Counted from the first letter of the stretch, positions 42,276-51,253 are shown. The stretch is 64,000 nt of DNA from Leisingera aquimarina DSM 24565 (GCF_000473165.1 NZ_KI421504.1:3634094-3698093), one strand, 5' to 3'. Translations and numbers: made by a program. The notes: generated from the sequence alone by a model not told the origin.

Positions 42276-44075
42276 TTACTCCGCCGCCAGCCCTTCGGTG
42301 AACTGCAGCTTGGCCAGACGCGCGTACAGTCCGCCTTGCGCCACCAGTTCATCATGGGTGCCGGTGGCCACGATCCGGCCCTGATCCATTACAACAATCC
42401 GGTCGGCCTTTTTCACCGTCGCCAAGCGATGCGCCACAATCAGCGTGGTGCGGCCCTGGCTCAGCTCGTCCACCGCGGCCTGCACCAGACGCTCGCTTTC
42501 GGCATCCAGTGCCGAGGTCGCCTCGTCCAGCAACAGCACCGGCGCGTCGCGCAGAATGGCACGGGCGATGGCAATCCGCTGTTTCTGACCGCCCGACAGC
42601 ATCACTCCGCGCTCGCCGACAAAGCTGTCATAGCCTTCCGGCAGTTTTGAGATGAAGTCATGCGCGGCGGCAGCCTGGGCCGCCGCCTCGACCTCGGCAT
42701 CCGTGGCCTCTGGCCGGCCGAACCGGATGTTTTCGCGCGCTGAAGCTGCAAAAATCACCGGATCCTGCGGCACTAGCGCGATGTGGCGGCGGAACTCATC
42801 CCGCTGCAGCGCCGTCAGCGCTGCGCCGTCCAGCTTCACCGCGCCTTGGTTTGGATCATAGAACCGCTGCAGCAGCTGAATGATGGTGGTCTTGCCCGCC
42901 CCGGAAGGTCCGACAAAAGCAACAGTCTCGCCCGGCTTTACTGCCAGGGACACCGCGTCCAGCGCCGAGACATCGGGGCGCGACGGATAGCGGAACGACA
43001 CGTTGTCGAACGTGATCTCGCCTTTCACTGGCGCTGGCAGCACCTGTGCGGCAACCGGATCCAGCACGGTATCCTTCGCATTCAGAAGCTCCACCAGACG
43101 CTCGGTTGCGCCGGCAGCGCGCTGCAGTTCGCTCCAGATTTCCGAAAGCGCCGCAACCGAGCCCGCCACCAGCACAGCATAGATCACAAACTGGATCAGC
43201 GTGCCTTCGGACATGACACCTGCGCGCACATCATTGGCGCCCATCCACAGCACACCGACAATGCCGGAGAACACCAGGAAAATCACGATCACCGTCAGAT
43301 AGGCGCGGGTCTGGATCCGGCGGCAGGAAACGGAATATGCAGTTTCGGTCATCTCGCCGAATTTCAGGCGGCTGGCGGCCTCATGGGTAAAGGCCTGCAC
43401 AGTCTGCACCGCCCCCAGCGCCTCGCCCGCATTGCCCGAGGAGGCGGCGATCCAGTCCTGGTTTTCCTTACTGATCGCCCGCAAGCGGCGGCCCAGAACC
43501 AGGATCGGGACAATGACAGCCGGCACGATCAGCAGCACCATCATCGTCAGCTTGGCCGAAGTCAGCAGCATCAGCACCATGCCGCCGAGGAAAATCAGCA
43601 AGTTGCGCAGCGCGATCGAAACAGAGGATCCCAGCACCGACTGGATCAGCGTGGTGTCTGTGGTGATCCGGCTCAGCACCTCGCCGGTCATGACCCGTTC
43701 GTAAAACTCAGGGCTCATCCCGATCACCCGGTCGAACACTGCCTTGCGGATATCGGCCACCACCCGCTCGCCCAGCCGGGTCACCAGCGCATAACGCACG
43801 CCGGTGCCAGCCGCCAGCAGTGCGGCAATCCCCAGCGCCGCACCGAAATAGAGGTTCAGCAATTCAGAATCCGAGATCCGGAAATTGTCCACCACCCGGC
43901 GCACCGCCAAAGGCAGCGTCAGCGACAGCCCGGCCGTCATCACCAGCGCGCAGGTCGCGGCAAGCATCAGCAGCCGGTATGGCCGCATGAACGGCCACAA
44001 CGCCGACAGCACGCCAATTTTCCGGGAGCCTTCGCGCTCCTGTTCCGCATTCGGGGCCGCTTGTCTCCGCGCCAT
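42276..44075 (-). CDS. ABC exporter half-transporter (MsbA/MdlB-like)
   Basis: 599 residues: six-helix ABC_membrane domain (about 30-310) then one ATPase with Walker A GPSGAGKTT (about 395), signature LSGGQKQR and Walker B LLLDEATSALD, H-loop VAHRLATV. It probably homodimerises and exports a lipid, peptide or drug. The start MARRQAAPNAEQERE is chosen; the frame upstream is open but unlike the family. The N-terminal 25 residues are charged and non-conserved. Confidence 0.92.
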   Translation of the reverse strand: MARRQAAPNAEQEREGSRKIGVLSALWPFMRPYRLLMLAATCALVMTAGLSLTLPLAVRRVVDNFRISDSELLNLYFGAALGIAALLAAGTGVRYALVTRLGERVVADIRKAVFDRVIGMSPEFYERVMTGEVLSRITTDTTLIQSVLGSSVSIALRNLLIFLGGMVLMLLTSAKLTMMVLLIVPAVIVPILVLGRRLRAISKENQDWIAASSGNAGEALGAVQTVQAFTHEAASRLKFGEMTETAYSVSCRRIQTRAYLTVIVIFLVFSGIVGVLWMGANDVRAGVMSEGTLIQFVIYAVLVAGSVAALSEIWSELQRAAGATERLVELLNAKDTVLDPVAAQVLPAPVKGEITFDNVSFRYPSRPDVSALDAVSLAVKPGETVAFVGPSGAGKTTIIQLLQRFYDPNQGAVKLDGAALTALQRDEFRRHIALVPQDPVIFAASARENIRFGRPEATDAEVEAAAQAAAAHDFISKLPEGYDSFVGERGVMLSGGQKQRIAIARAILRDAPVLLLDEATSALDAESERLVQAAVDELSQGRTTLIVAHRLATVKKADRIVVMDQGRIVATGTHDELVAQGGLYARLAKLQFTEGLAAE

Positions 44076-44242
44076 TCCGGATCCTTCTGCACTATGGGCT
44101 GGCGGGTATGAAACCCCGCGCATTCGCCAAGGTTCATGGCCCTGCAGGCCCCGCGCGTCAAGCGTTGAGCCGTTGGAAAAGGCACATGATCGCACGAACA
44201 TCCCGCGTCACGGGGTAGCAGAATGGCTATCCAGGATAGATC

Positions 44243-44316
44243 TGGAGCGGGTAGCGGGAATCGAACCCGCACCTTAAGCTTGGAAGGCTCTTATGATACC
44301 ATTTCACCATACCCGC
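44243..44316 (-). tRNA. tRNA-Gly (UCC)
   Basis: 74 bases with encoded CCA. Acceptor stem GCGGGTA/TACCCGC, T-loop GGTTCGAATCC, anticodon loop CTTCCAA giving TCC. It lies upstream of the ABC exporter gene on the same strand and divergent from the CbiX gene. Confidence 0.95.
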
Positions 44317-44489
44317 TCAGAGTGTTTGCTGATTTAGGTGAAGCACAGGGGAAGGTCAACCACCTTGGTTTCGTTTCTCAACAGACCGCAGAAAAAACCT
44401 CTCCATGCCTTGCGGAATGCCCGGCAAGGCCCCCAAATATAGTAACAATCCTGCCAACGTCAGCAACTTCAACGATCCGGACCTCCACC

Positions 44490-45203
44490 TTGACGAAGAC
44501 CACACGCACCGCCGTCATAACGGCCCATGGCCAGCCTTCCGACCCAGCTCCGGCAGAAGCAGCCCTGGCCGGTCTTGCGGCAGAGGTTGCGGCGCTTCTG
44601 CCGGATTGGGATGTGCGCTCTGCCACCCTCGCTACGCCTGGACGGCTGGAGCAGGAAATCTCCGAAGGCGCGGTGATCTACCCGTTTTTTATGTCGCAGG
44701 GATGGTTCACGGCCAAGGTTCTGCCCGACCGCCTGCAGGGCCGCAGCTACCGCATGGCCCCGCCTTTTGGTCTGGATGCTGCCCTTCCCGCCCTTGCGGC
44801 ACAGGCCATCCGACAGACCGCAGAAAAGCTAAGCTGGCCGCTAACGGAAACGCATCTTCTGCTTGCCGCGCACGGCTCTGCCCGCGGCCCCAAGGCGGCA
44901 GAGGCCGCAGAGCATTTTGCAGCCCACCTGCGTCCTTTACTGCCCGGCTGCGCACTCTCGCCGGGCTATGTGGAACAGCCCCCCCGGGTTGATGCAGCCG
45001 CAACACCCTTGCCCGCCCGTTCCATTTGCCTGCCATTCTTTGCCCAAGCCGGTGACCATGTGAAACAAGACATCCCCCAAGCGCTTGAGACTGCCGGTTT
45101 CCAAGGAATTTTACTGCCCGTCACGGGTGCGCTGCCCGGTATTCCCGCCTTGATCGCCGAAGCCATCCGCGTGGCAGCACTTGACCAAAGCGCAGGAGGG
45201 TGA
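44490..45203 (+). CDS. CbiX/SirB-type sirohydrochlorin chelatase
   Basis: 237 residues in two homologous halves, each with a CbiX histidine motif: VITAHGQP at the start and LLAAHGSARG near 130. They are accompanied by YPFFMSQGWFTAKVLPDRL and LPFFAQAGDHVKQDIPQAL. It inserts Co2+ or Fe2+ (possibly Ni2+) into sirohydrochlorin for cobalamin or siroheme. The start is inferred as TTG at 44490 because MTKTTRTAVITAHG begins there and no ATG fits; the ribosome site is weak. No cobalamin gene or riboswitch is adjacent. Confidence 0.78.
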   Translation: MTKTTRTAVITAHGQPSDPAPAEAALAGLAAEVAALLPDWDVRSATLATPGRLEQEISEGAVIYPFFMSQGWFTAKVLPDRLQGRSYRMAPPFGLDAALPALAAQAIRQTAEKLSWPLTETHLLLAAHGSARGPKAAEAAEHFAAHLRPLLPGCALSPGYVEQPPRVDAAATPLPARSICLPFFAQAGDHVKQDIPQALETAGFQGILLPVTGALPGIPALIAEAIRVAALDQSAGG

Positions 45204-45308
45204 GATTCCAGCCTTCCGGAAAGAAAAGCAAAATTTGGCCCTGACAGCGGCAAAACGCCTCTTGCACCGGCCGCGGGCATATGATTAATCACTTTCTACA
45301 CCACGGAT

Positions 45309-45382
45309 GGCGAGTTGGCGGAGTGGTGACGCAGCGGATTGCAAATCCGTGTACACCGGTTCGATTCCGGTACTCGCCTCCA
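45309..45382 (+). tRNA. tRNA-Cys (GCA)
   Basis: 74 bases with encoded CCA: acceptor GGCGAGT/ACTCGCC, anticodon loop containing GCA in GGATTGCAAATCC, T-loop GGTTCGATTCC. The integrase gene reads toward its 3' end 69 bases away, so this tRNA is the integration target of the element that fills the rest of the window. Confidence 0.96.
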
Positions 45383-45385
45383 ATA
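45343..45385. other. Probable attachment site (attL), 3' half of tRNA-Cys
   Basis: Tyrosine integrases that use tRNA genes normally recombine within the anticodon-to-3'-end segment, which the element restores. The position is inferred from the adjacent integrase. A second copy of this segment (attR) is not in the window, so the core cannot be delimited. Confidence 0.45.
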
Positions 45386-45450
45386 AAATCAATGACTTGC
45401 GTCATCCTTACTCTCCTTCACTGCCATTTTTGAAACAACCTTTGAAACTT

Positions 45451-46482
45451 TCACGTTTCGGTCTTGCTTCGTTCCATTTGATTTCTTGCCTCTTGCGCCC
45501 GCTTCGCGAGTTCCCTTTGCCGGATAGGCCCACCATACTTTTTCAGCATCTCGACGCCTGAATGGCCGGTAACAGCCTTGACCATCTCGTCATCACATCC
45601 AGCGAGATACAGCTCGATCGTCGCATTTTTCCTGAGCCCGTGCGTTTTGTAGTAGCTCGCCTTCTCGTGCTTCATCTTCTTCTTGATGGTGCGCATTTCC
45701 TCCGCAACGATACGGTAGCTCACTGGTCGACCCTTGGCGTCGGTCACAACGGTGCCGTCCGTTCGTGCGAGCCCGTCGAGATGGGCTTTCAAGCGGTCGG
45801 TGAGCGGGATCCACAGCGGCTTGTCGGTTTTTCCCTGCGTGAAATCGAAACCTTCATCGGAGAAGTGCTCCCATTTCATCTTCACGACATCGCCAATGCG
45901 CTGGCCTGTTCCAACGCAAAGCTCATAGACCAGCCGTGCCCGCTTTGAAGCCAGCGCTTCAAACTCTGCGCGAACATCGTCCGGCCAGGGCTCCCAGCCG
46001 TCGCTCTGCTGCTTGAAGAGCGGAATGCCCTTCGCCGGATTGCCGTGCTCTTTCTTGATGAAGCCGATCAACCGGGCGTGATTCATCAGGACGACCATGA
46101 CTTGGACGAGATAATTGGCTTGCCGCCAATGATCCGCATTGGCCCTGTGCAATTCATAAATGTGATGGGTTTCGATCCTAGCCGGGTCTTTGTCGGCCCA
46201 GATCTCGCGAATGTGGCTGATATACCGCCGATAGTCGGATCTCGTCCGGGGCTTCAGCTTCTTGTAGGCGTCGCTTTCGTAGTAGCTGAGAATCAACGCC
46301 TCAAAATTGCGTTTCACCGGCGCAGGCGCTGGTTTTCCCTTCAGCAGGCGATTGTAGTGATCCCAAAATTCCGGGGTGCCCGCTTCCTCGTGCATCATGA
46401 CCGAGATACCGCGCGAACGCCGGATGAACCGGAGATACCCCCGGTCATTGTAGACGTATTTGGGCAAGCTTTTACGAGTCAT
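45451..46482 (-). CDS. int: Tyrosine-type site-specific integrase
   Basis: 343 residues. An N-terminal Arm/SAM-like domain (about 50-145, RSDYRRYISHIREIWADKDP) precedes the catalytic domain. Active-site residues are Arg195 in GTGQRIGD, His281 and Arg284 in HGLR, His307 in TGHSG and nucleophile Tyr316 in KKYGGP. All are intact, so it should be active. Its 3' end faces tRNA-Cys. Its start overlaps the preceding 63-aa gene by four bases. Confidence 0.94.
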   Translation of the reverse strand: MTRKSLPKYVYNDRGYLRFIRRSRGISVMMHEEAGTPEFWDHYNRLLKGKPAPAPVKRNFEALILSYYESDAYKKLKPRTRSDYRRYISHIREIWADKDPARIETHHIYELHRANADHWRQANYLVQVMVVLMNHARLIGFIKKEHGNPAKGIPLFKQQSDGWEPWPDDVRAEFEALASKRARLVYELCVGTGQRIGDVVKMKWEHFSDEGFDFTQGKTDKPLWIPLTDRLKAHLDGLARTDGTVVTDAKGRPVSYRIVAEEMRTIKKKMKHEKASYYKTHGLRKNATIELYLAGCDDEMVKAVTGHSGVEMLKKYGGPIRQRELAKRAQEARNQMERSKTET

Positions 46483-46670
46483 TCGCCCATTCTCAGGTCA
46501 CTGTTGAGAAAGTCGTCTGCCGCCTCTGGCGCGACCATGTTGGCATCGACGATGACACTGCCATCAGGCTTGATCTCAAATTTTGCCCGCTGCCAACCTG
46601 CCTCCCGCGCCTCGCGGATGAAGGCGGAGGCTGCCTGTCTCGCCTTTGTCTGTACACTTGCTTTGGTCAT
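46479..46670 (-). CDS. Small protein coupled to the integrase
   Basis: 63 residues: a basic helix (KARQAASAFIREAREAGWQR) followed by beta-like AKFEIKPDGSVIVDANMVA and an acidic tail. GAGAGGTG precedes the ATG. The ATGA overlap with int suggests coupled synthesis, the position expected for a recombination directionality factor, but no HTH of the excisionase family is visible. Role unproven. An ATG ten codons upstream is less likely. Confidence 0.7.
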   Translation of the reverse strand: MTKASVQTKARQAASAFIREAREAGWQRAKFEIKPDGSVIVDANMVAPEAADDFLNSDLRMGE

Positions 46671-46693
46671 ATGATCGACACCTCTCTTAATCG

Positions 46694-46888
46694 TTAACAA
46701 CGCGCACTATCACCCTGATCCATATTGATATTTCCAACTGATCCGAGTGTGGACCTCCTGTCTTTCGCCGCGCGAATGGCGCGGATCACTTCTGAATTTT
46801 GGGAGTTTCCATTGCGATCTGACTCCGCCTTGATCCACTCTTTGAGCTCTTGCGGAAGCCGAAGTTGCATTGGTTTACGACTTTTCAT
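46694..46888 (-). CDS. Arc-like ribbon-helix-helix protein
   Basis: 64 residues. The ribbon PMQLRLPQELKEWIKAESDR followed by NSQNSEVIRAIRAAK matches Arc/MetJ-type DNA-binding proteins. GGAGG lies before the ATG. It heads the leftward unit with the 63-aa protein and int (23-base gap), so it likely controls integrase expression. It is divergent from a second RHH gene across a palindrome-rich gap. Confidence 0.87.
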   Translation of the reverse strand: MKSRKPMQLRLPQELKEWIKAESDRNGNSQNSEVIRAIRAAKDRRSTLGSVGNINMDQGDSARC

Positions 46889-46972
46889 GAAACGCCTCCA
46901 GGTTGAAACCACAACCTGTTAGTGGCACTTAGCCACTATTGCGTCAATTGCTTTTTATGGCACAGTGCCGTC
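46889..46972. promoter_or_regulatory. Divergent control region with three inverted repeats
   Basis: Between the two ribbon-helix-helix genes: AGGTTG-6-CAACCT (46900-46917), AGTGGC-5-GCCACT (46921-46937), and GGCAC-A-GTGCC (about 46959-46969). Three palindromes in 84 bases suggest operator sites through which the two RHH proteins regulate themselves and the integrase unit. Confidence 0.65.
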
Positions 46973-47311
46973 ATGCCAGAACAAAGCTCTCAAAATCAGG
47001 ATAAATTCATTGTACGGCTGCCCGACGGTCTTCGCGATCGGATACGCCTCGCGGCTGAGGCCAACCACCGCAGTATGAATGCTGAGGTCGTTGCCCTCCT
47101 CGAAGAAAACTATCCGGCTCCTGTGCCGGAAAACGTCACCGATCCTGCTGCAAGGCTTCTTTATTGGCTTGCCAAAAGAATACGACGCAGAACGCCCAAA
47201 CCTGGTTCAGCGAGGGAGCGCCAGGCGGCGCTCTACGAAACAATCGCCAACGAGATAGTAACGCGGATGGTCGCTATAGAGCGCGGCGATGCGAAGAACG
47301 AGCGCGGCTAA
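46973..47311 (+). CDS. Arc-family ribbon-helix-helix regulator
   Basis: 112 residues. N-terminal RHH domain: DKFIVRLPDGLRDRIRLAAE then HRSMNAEVVALLEENYP, the Arc signature. The C-terminal 50 residues are basic and helical (RRRTPKPGSARERQAALYET). The start MPEQSSQ directly follows the palindrome cluster; the longer frame upstream would cover the operators and is rejected. It reads toward the helicase gene 21 bases on and may be cotranscribed with it. Confidence 0.87.
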   Translation: MPEQSSQNQDKFIVRLPDGLRDRIRLAAEANHRSMNAEVVALLEENYPAPVPENVTDPAARLLYWLAKRIRRRTPKPGSARERQAALYETIANEIVTRMVAIERGDAKNERG

Positions 47312-47332
47312 GCACGCAGGAAAGAGCTCGAA

Positions 47333-50041
47333 TTGATTGAGTGGATTATTGGAACGGCCGTACTCGGCGGCTTGTTATTTGGTGGCAAAGGGCAGTCGAA
47401 AGACCCCGGCCCCAAATTGGCACGCACTAGCTTAAAGCTAGTGGAGCCAACGCTTTCAATAGCCAAAGACTCTGAATACTCCGCTTGGCGAGCAAAGTGG
47501 GAAGGCGCAGTTGACCCAGATAGATGGATCCCCAAAGGTGCAGCCGAGAACATTGTCCTACGCTTTCCACCATTTAAGAACGGGAGCGAAGAAGCTGAAC
47601 CCACTTCGCAGCATCCACATTTTCAGAAGGCTCTTGCAAGGGAGTTCGATGCGGCCAACGCCGTTTTTGGCAAAAAACAGAAAGAGCGATTGAGCGAATT
47701 TTTTTCGTCAGTCGAGCGAAATCCTCTCACCGATGAGCAAATGGACTGCTGCATCTGCATGGACAACGCGCTCCAAATCGTTGCCGCTGCAGGATCAGGG
47801 AAAACATCAACGATCGTTGCACGTGTTGGGTATGCGCTAAAGGAAGGCCTGGTCCCCCCTGAGGAGATTTTGATTCTTGCGTTCAACCGATCCGTAAAGG
47901 ACGAACTGGAAGCTCGCATCAAAGAGCGCCTTAGTGATTTTCCCAATGTTCAACGCATTAATGTAAAAACATTCAATGCTTTCGGCCTTGAGGTAATCGG
48001 AAAGAGCACCGGGCGAAAGCCAAGGTTGGCTGACTGGGTTGGGCCAGGCAAAGACGTTCAAGCCATCTCAGACATCGTGGAAGATATTCGCCAACGCGAT
48101 CCCCGCTTCCGGCTTGACTGGGACCTGTTCAGAACGGTCTACGGTCGCGGCATCGATGAGTGGGACAACCTCAAACAACCGCAAAGCGATGTGATAGGTA
48201 AAGGCAGCATTCCAACCGCAGACGGGAAACTGGTTAAGAGCCAAGAAGAGCGCATGATCTGCGATTTTCTCTTCTACCACGGCGTGCCGTATGAGTATGA
48301 ACGAGCATACGAACACGACACTGCCACAGAAGAGCACTCCCAATACCATCCTGACTTCTATTACCCCCGCTTGCACCTCTACCACGAGCATTTTGCGCTA
48401 GACGCGGATGGCAAGGCACCGGCCCATTTTTCCGGCGACTATGTTTCGGGTGTCCTCTGGAAAAGGGAGCTACACGACGAAAAAGGAACCCAGCTATTCG
48501 AAACCACCTCGCATGGCTTGCGACACGGTAACGACCTAGATCGGCTGAAATCCGAACTAGAGAAACACGGCGAGGTTCTAGAGTTCGACGAAAACCGCAA
48601 ATCCACCGGCCAAGAGCCAATTCCAACCAAGCAACTAGCCTCGACGATCCGTGCTTTCCAGCAGCATGTCAAAAGCAATGGACTGAGCCCGAGGGACTTG
48701 CACCAGAAGATTGCTGATCATGAGCGTGGCCACCGCGACCGGCTAACGCGCTTCGTTAAACTCTACGAAAGAGTCGCCGAGGAATGGCAGCAGCGTCTTG
48801 CTGTCGAAAACTGCATCGATTTCGATGACATGTTGCTCGATGCGATCAAGCACCTGAAAGAGGGAACATATCAAAGCCCCTTCAACATGGTTCTTGCGGA
48901 CGAGTTTCAGGATGTTTCTCAGGCGAAGTTGCGTTTACTCAAAGCCCTCATAGGAAGCGCAGGGACTTCCGCAAGCTTGTGCGTTGTTGGCGACGACTGG
49001 CAAGGGATCAATCGTTTCGCTGGTGCCGATATTTCTGTCATGACCGGTTTCGACCGAACATTCCCGAACGCCACACAGCTCACACTAAGCAAAACGTTCC
49101 GATGCCCTCAGGTTTTGTGCGAAGCATCGAGCGACTTCATCCAGAAGAACCCGATCCAAATAAAAAAGTCCGTTGAAACCACCAACACTTATGAAAGAGC
49201 CGGACTTCACACATTTGCAGCTGAGACGATGAGTGGTGCTCTTGAGCGCATCGAGAAAGATCTTAGGCAGCTGCATTGTGCCGCCAAAAATGGCCAGCTT
49301 GACGTTCCCAACGGCAACAAAATCACCATCATGCTCTTGGGCCGTTATCACAAGGATAAGCCCGCCAGCTTCAACAGTTGGAAGCGCGCCTATGGCGATC
49401 AACTTGAGCTCAGTTATTCTACTGCCCATGCCGCAAAAGGCCTCGAGGCTGACTATGTGATGCTTCTCAATGTCGCCGAAGGCTTGATGGGCTTTCCAAG
49501 CCAAATCGTTGACGACCCTGCATTGCAGCTCGCGATGCCAGAGCCCGATGACTTCCCACTGGCTGAGGAGCGCCGCCTTTTCTATGTTGCCCTGACACGC
49601 GCACGCCGACAAACGCGTATCTATACATTGCAGGACAAGCCTTCGCGTTTTGTTGTCGAGCTCGCCAAAGACGGCCACACCGAGATCAAAAGCGAAAAGG
49701 CTACGTTGAAGGTCTGCCCAAAATGCGGGGCTGGCACACTCAGCCAAAAGAACGGGCGATTTGGACCGTTTGAAGCGTGCAGCGCGCATCCAGAATGTGA
49801 TTATACCAAGCGACTACTTTCGGTTGGTAGAGGCAGCGCTTCTGCGGTGAAATCCATTCGACTAAATGACCCCATAGCTGAAGGGGCGAAATGCCCAACA
49901 TGCAGTCAAGGCACCATGGTTCTCCGAATGGGGCCAGACGACAAACCGTTCCTTGGGTGCTCTTCCTTCCCTCGTTGTCGAACAACAGCACAAGTCACCA
50001 AACGGCAAAACGGGAACGGAAAAAGGGGTACTAGGCATTAG
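47333..50041 (+). CDS. Helicase IV (HelD)-like SF1 ATPase with nuclease-like insertion and two zinc ribbons
   Basis: 902 residues from a TTG start (AGGAAAGAG upstream). Residues 1-17 are hydrophobic. Helicase motifs: Walker A AAGSGKTS (152-159), Walker B LADEFQD (521-527), GDDWQGINRF (553-562), HAAKGLEADY (699-708), VALTRAR (752-758), a HelD-like set. Inserted at about 300-420 is a PD-(D/E)xK-like segment (SQEER 303-307, HPDFYYP 339-345, HEHF 351-354, WKREL 376-380) absent from E. coli HelD. The C-terminus holds two topoisomerase-type zinc ribbons (C795/C798/C816/C822, C854/C857/C876/C882). DNA repair or anti-phage defence are the likely roles (inference). Confidence 0.88.
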   Translation: MIEWIIGTAVLGGLLFGGKGQSKDPGPKLARTSLKLVEPTLSIAKDSEYSAWRAKWEGAVDPDRWIPKGAAENIVLRFPPFKNGSEEAEPTSQHPHFQKALAREFDAANAVFGKKQKERLSEFFSSVERNPLTDEQMDCCICMDNALQIVAAAGSGKTSTIVARVGYALKEGLVPPEEILILAFNRSVKDELEARIKERLSDFPNVQRINVKTFNAFGLEVIGKSTGRKPRLADWVGPGKDVQAISDIVEDIRQRDPRFRLDWDLFRTVYGRGIDEWDNLKQPQSDVIGKGSIPTADGKLVKSQEERMICDFLFYHGVPYEYERAYEHDTATEEHSQYHPDFYYPRLHLYHEHFALDADGKAPAHFSGDYVSGVLWKRELHDEKGTQLFETTSHGLRHGNDLDRLKSELEKHGEVLEFDENRKSTGQEPIPTKQLASTIRAFQQHVKSNGLSPRDLHQKIADHERGHRDRLTRFVKLYERVAEEWQQRLAVENCIDFDDMLLDAIKHLKEGTYQSPFNMVLADEFQDVSQAKLRLLKALIGSAGTSASLCVVGDDWQGINRFAGADISVMTGFDRTFPNATQLTLSKTFRCPQVLCEASSDFIQKNPIQIKKSVETTNTYERAGLHTFAAETMSGALERIEKDLRQLHCAAKNGQLDVPNGNKITIMLLGRYHKDKPASFNSWKRAYGDQLELSYSTAHAAKGLEADYVMLLNVAEGLMGFPSQIVDDPALQLAMPEPDDFPLAEERRLFYVALTRARRQTRIYTLQDKPSRFVVELAKDGHTEIKSEKATLKVCPKCGAGTLSQKNGRFGPFEACSAHPECDYTKRLLSVGRGSASAVKSIRLNDPIAEGAKCPTCSQGTMVLRMGPDDKPFLGCSSFPRCRTTAQVTKRQNGNGKRGTRH

Positions 50042-50679
50042 TAGGCCACCCACTCATATCCGTGGTTGCCTTCGTGATCTTCCCATTCGACGCCGACGCC
50101 ACGCCGCCAATTTGATGACGAACAGCGCCGTGACGGCAGAACCCATTGCGGGGCAGCAGCTGGTGTCGTGCGCTGCCAACCGAATTCGCCCTGCGTGCCA
50201 TAGGTCCCGAGGCGCATATTGTAGCTCTCAGAACAATCATCGTCGCGACCACGTTCGCGATGGCTGTAGTGCCGAACATCCCAGACACGGATCGAGCGCA
50301 CGAAATCGAATTCCAAGCTACTGATGTCGATATCGGCACCGCCTTCGACCACCTGTGCCAGAATGACTTCGCCAAGTGTCTGGCCGATTTGGTTGCTGGC
50401 CTCCCAGATTTTAGGGGCTCTGCTTTGCAGGGGCGCACGTTCAGAAACACCCATCGGGCAACGCCAGATTTGCAACGGCGGCTCAATCGGCCAGGGCGTG
50501 ATCCGACGGATAAACACGGCGCGGGCATGGGCACATTCTGCGGACGCGGGCCACCCACCAGCCAAGCAAAGCAGAATGGCGCAGTCAACCTGATAGGCCT
50601 TTGCCGCTTGTGGAGCCACGGTTGAAAGCAGAGCCAAAGCAACTCCGGCAGTCCAATTCCTGATAAGTTTGTACCGCAT
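50038..50679 (-). CDS. Exported hypothetical protein of the mobile element
   Basis: 213 residues with a signal peptide (LALLSTVAPQAAKA). The mature start YQVDCAILLCLAGGWPASAEC has three cysteines, followed by ARAVFIRRITPWPIEPPLQI. I recall this kind of sequence near conjugation clusters of Rhodobacteraceae but do not know a function. It overlaps the helicase 3' end by four bases in the opposite direction. The ATG at 50679 is chosen over a TTG three codons earlier. A periplasmic role alongside the secretion system is inference. Confidence 0.75.
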   Translation of the reverse strand: MRYKLIRNWTAGVALALLSTVAPQAAKAYQVDCAILLCLAGGWPASAECAHARAVFIRRITPWPIEPPLQIWRCPMGVSERAPLQSRAPKIWEASNQIGQTLGEVILAQVVEGGADIDISSLEFDFVRSIRVWDVRHYSHRERGRDDDCSESYNMRLGTYGTQGEFGWQRTTPAAAPQWVLPSRRCSSSNWRRGVGVEWEDHEGNHGYEWVAY

Positions 50680-50837
50680 ATCAATCAATGCCTTTTGATT
50701 ACATTATTGCATTATTGATACACTACCTCCAATCCCGACCTTCACACCATATGCGAGCATTGCGTTTGTGATGTTCGCGTGCGTTTTGTGGAATATATTC
50801 CGTAGAGCGGTTCCTATGATCTGGCCGAATACAGGCC

Positions 50838-51050
50838 ATGAAATTGAGGGAACAAGTAGGGCTAAACATCCGGAATCTAAGAAATTCCAAAGGTATGAGC
50901 CAAGAACAACTAGCTTTGGCTGCGGACGTGGACCGCAGCTACATCAGCGAGATCGAACTCGCCAAGAATTCAGCATCAATCGATATTCTGGAGCAGATTG
51001 CGCTTGCCCTCGATGTTGCCCCAAAGGAATTGTTTAACGAGAGGGGCTAG
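50838..51050 (+). CDS. XRE-family HTH regulator, 70 aa
   Basis: A bare HTH_3 domain: VGLNIRNLRNSKGMSQEQLA, ADVDRSYISEIELAKNSASI, then DILEQIALALDVAPKELF. The fold takes up nearly the whole protein, as in phage and restriction-modification controller proteins. It is followed after two bases by a 66-codon gene. Targets are unknown; self-regulation of the accessory genes nearby is plausible. Confidence 0.9.
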   Translation: MKLREQVGLNIRNLRNSKGMSQEQLALAADVDRSYISEIELAKNSASIDILEQIALALDVAPKELFNERG

Positions 51051-51052
51051 TT

Positions 51053-51253
51053 TTGCCCGAACTTGAGAGTGTTCGCACGACGGCCGAAGCCATCGGCCGT
51101 ATTTCATGCATCAAAACAGGTGAAGAAATCGGCCTATTGTACCAGTGGGACAACGGTGAAACTCAGGCTGCATTATACGATGACAGCAATCCCATGACAC
51201 CACACTGCTCAGATCCCCCCCTTGAACCGGACATAGGCGTAAAACGAGGATAG
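51053..51253 (+). CDS. Small hypothetical protein after the HTH gene
   Basis: 66 residues from a TTG start with GAGAGG upstream, overlapping the end of the HTH gene's region by spacing of two bases. It contains TTAEAIGRISCIKTGEEIGL followed by LYQWDNGETQAALYDDS, a beta-rich pattern. No family recognised. Coupling to the regulator is the only contextual clue. Confidence 0.6.
   Translation: MPELESVRTTAEAIGRISCIKTGEEIGLLYQWDNGETQAALYDDSNPMTPHCSDPPLEPDIGVKRG

Noticed and set aside
42783-44111. 442-codon plus-strand frame over the ABC exporter
   Set aside because: Extremely His/Gln/Arg-rich translation, antisense to intact Walker A/B and signature motifs.
44243-44316. tRNA-Gly as the integration site of the mobile element
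   Set aside because: The CbiX-like gene and tRNA-Cys lie between it and the integrase, which abuts tRNA-Cys; flanking genes at tRNA-Gly look chromosomal.
46922-46972. 17-codon upstream extension of the rightward RHH gene
   Set aside because: It would cover two of the palindromes and lacks a ribosome site; the Arc-type domain begins after MPEQSSQ.
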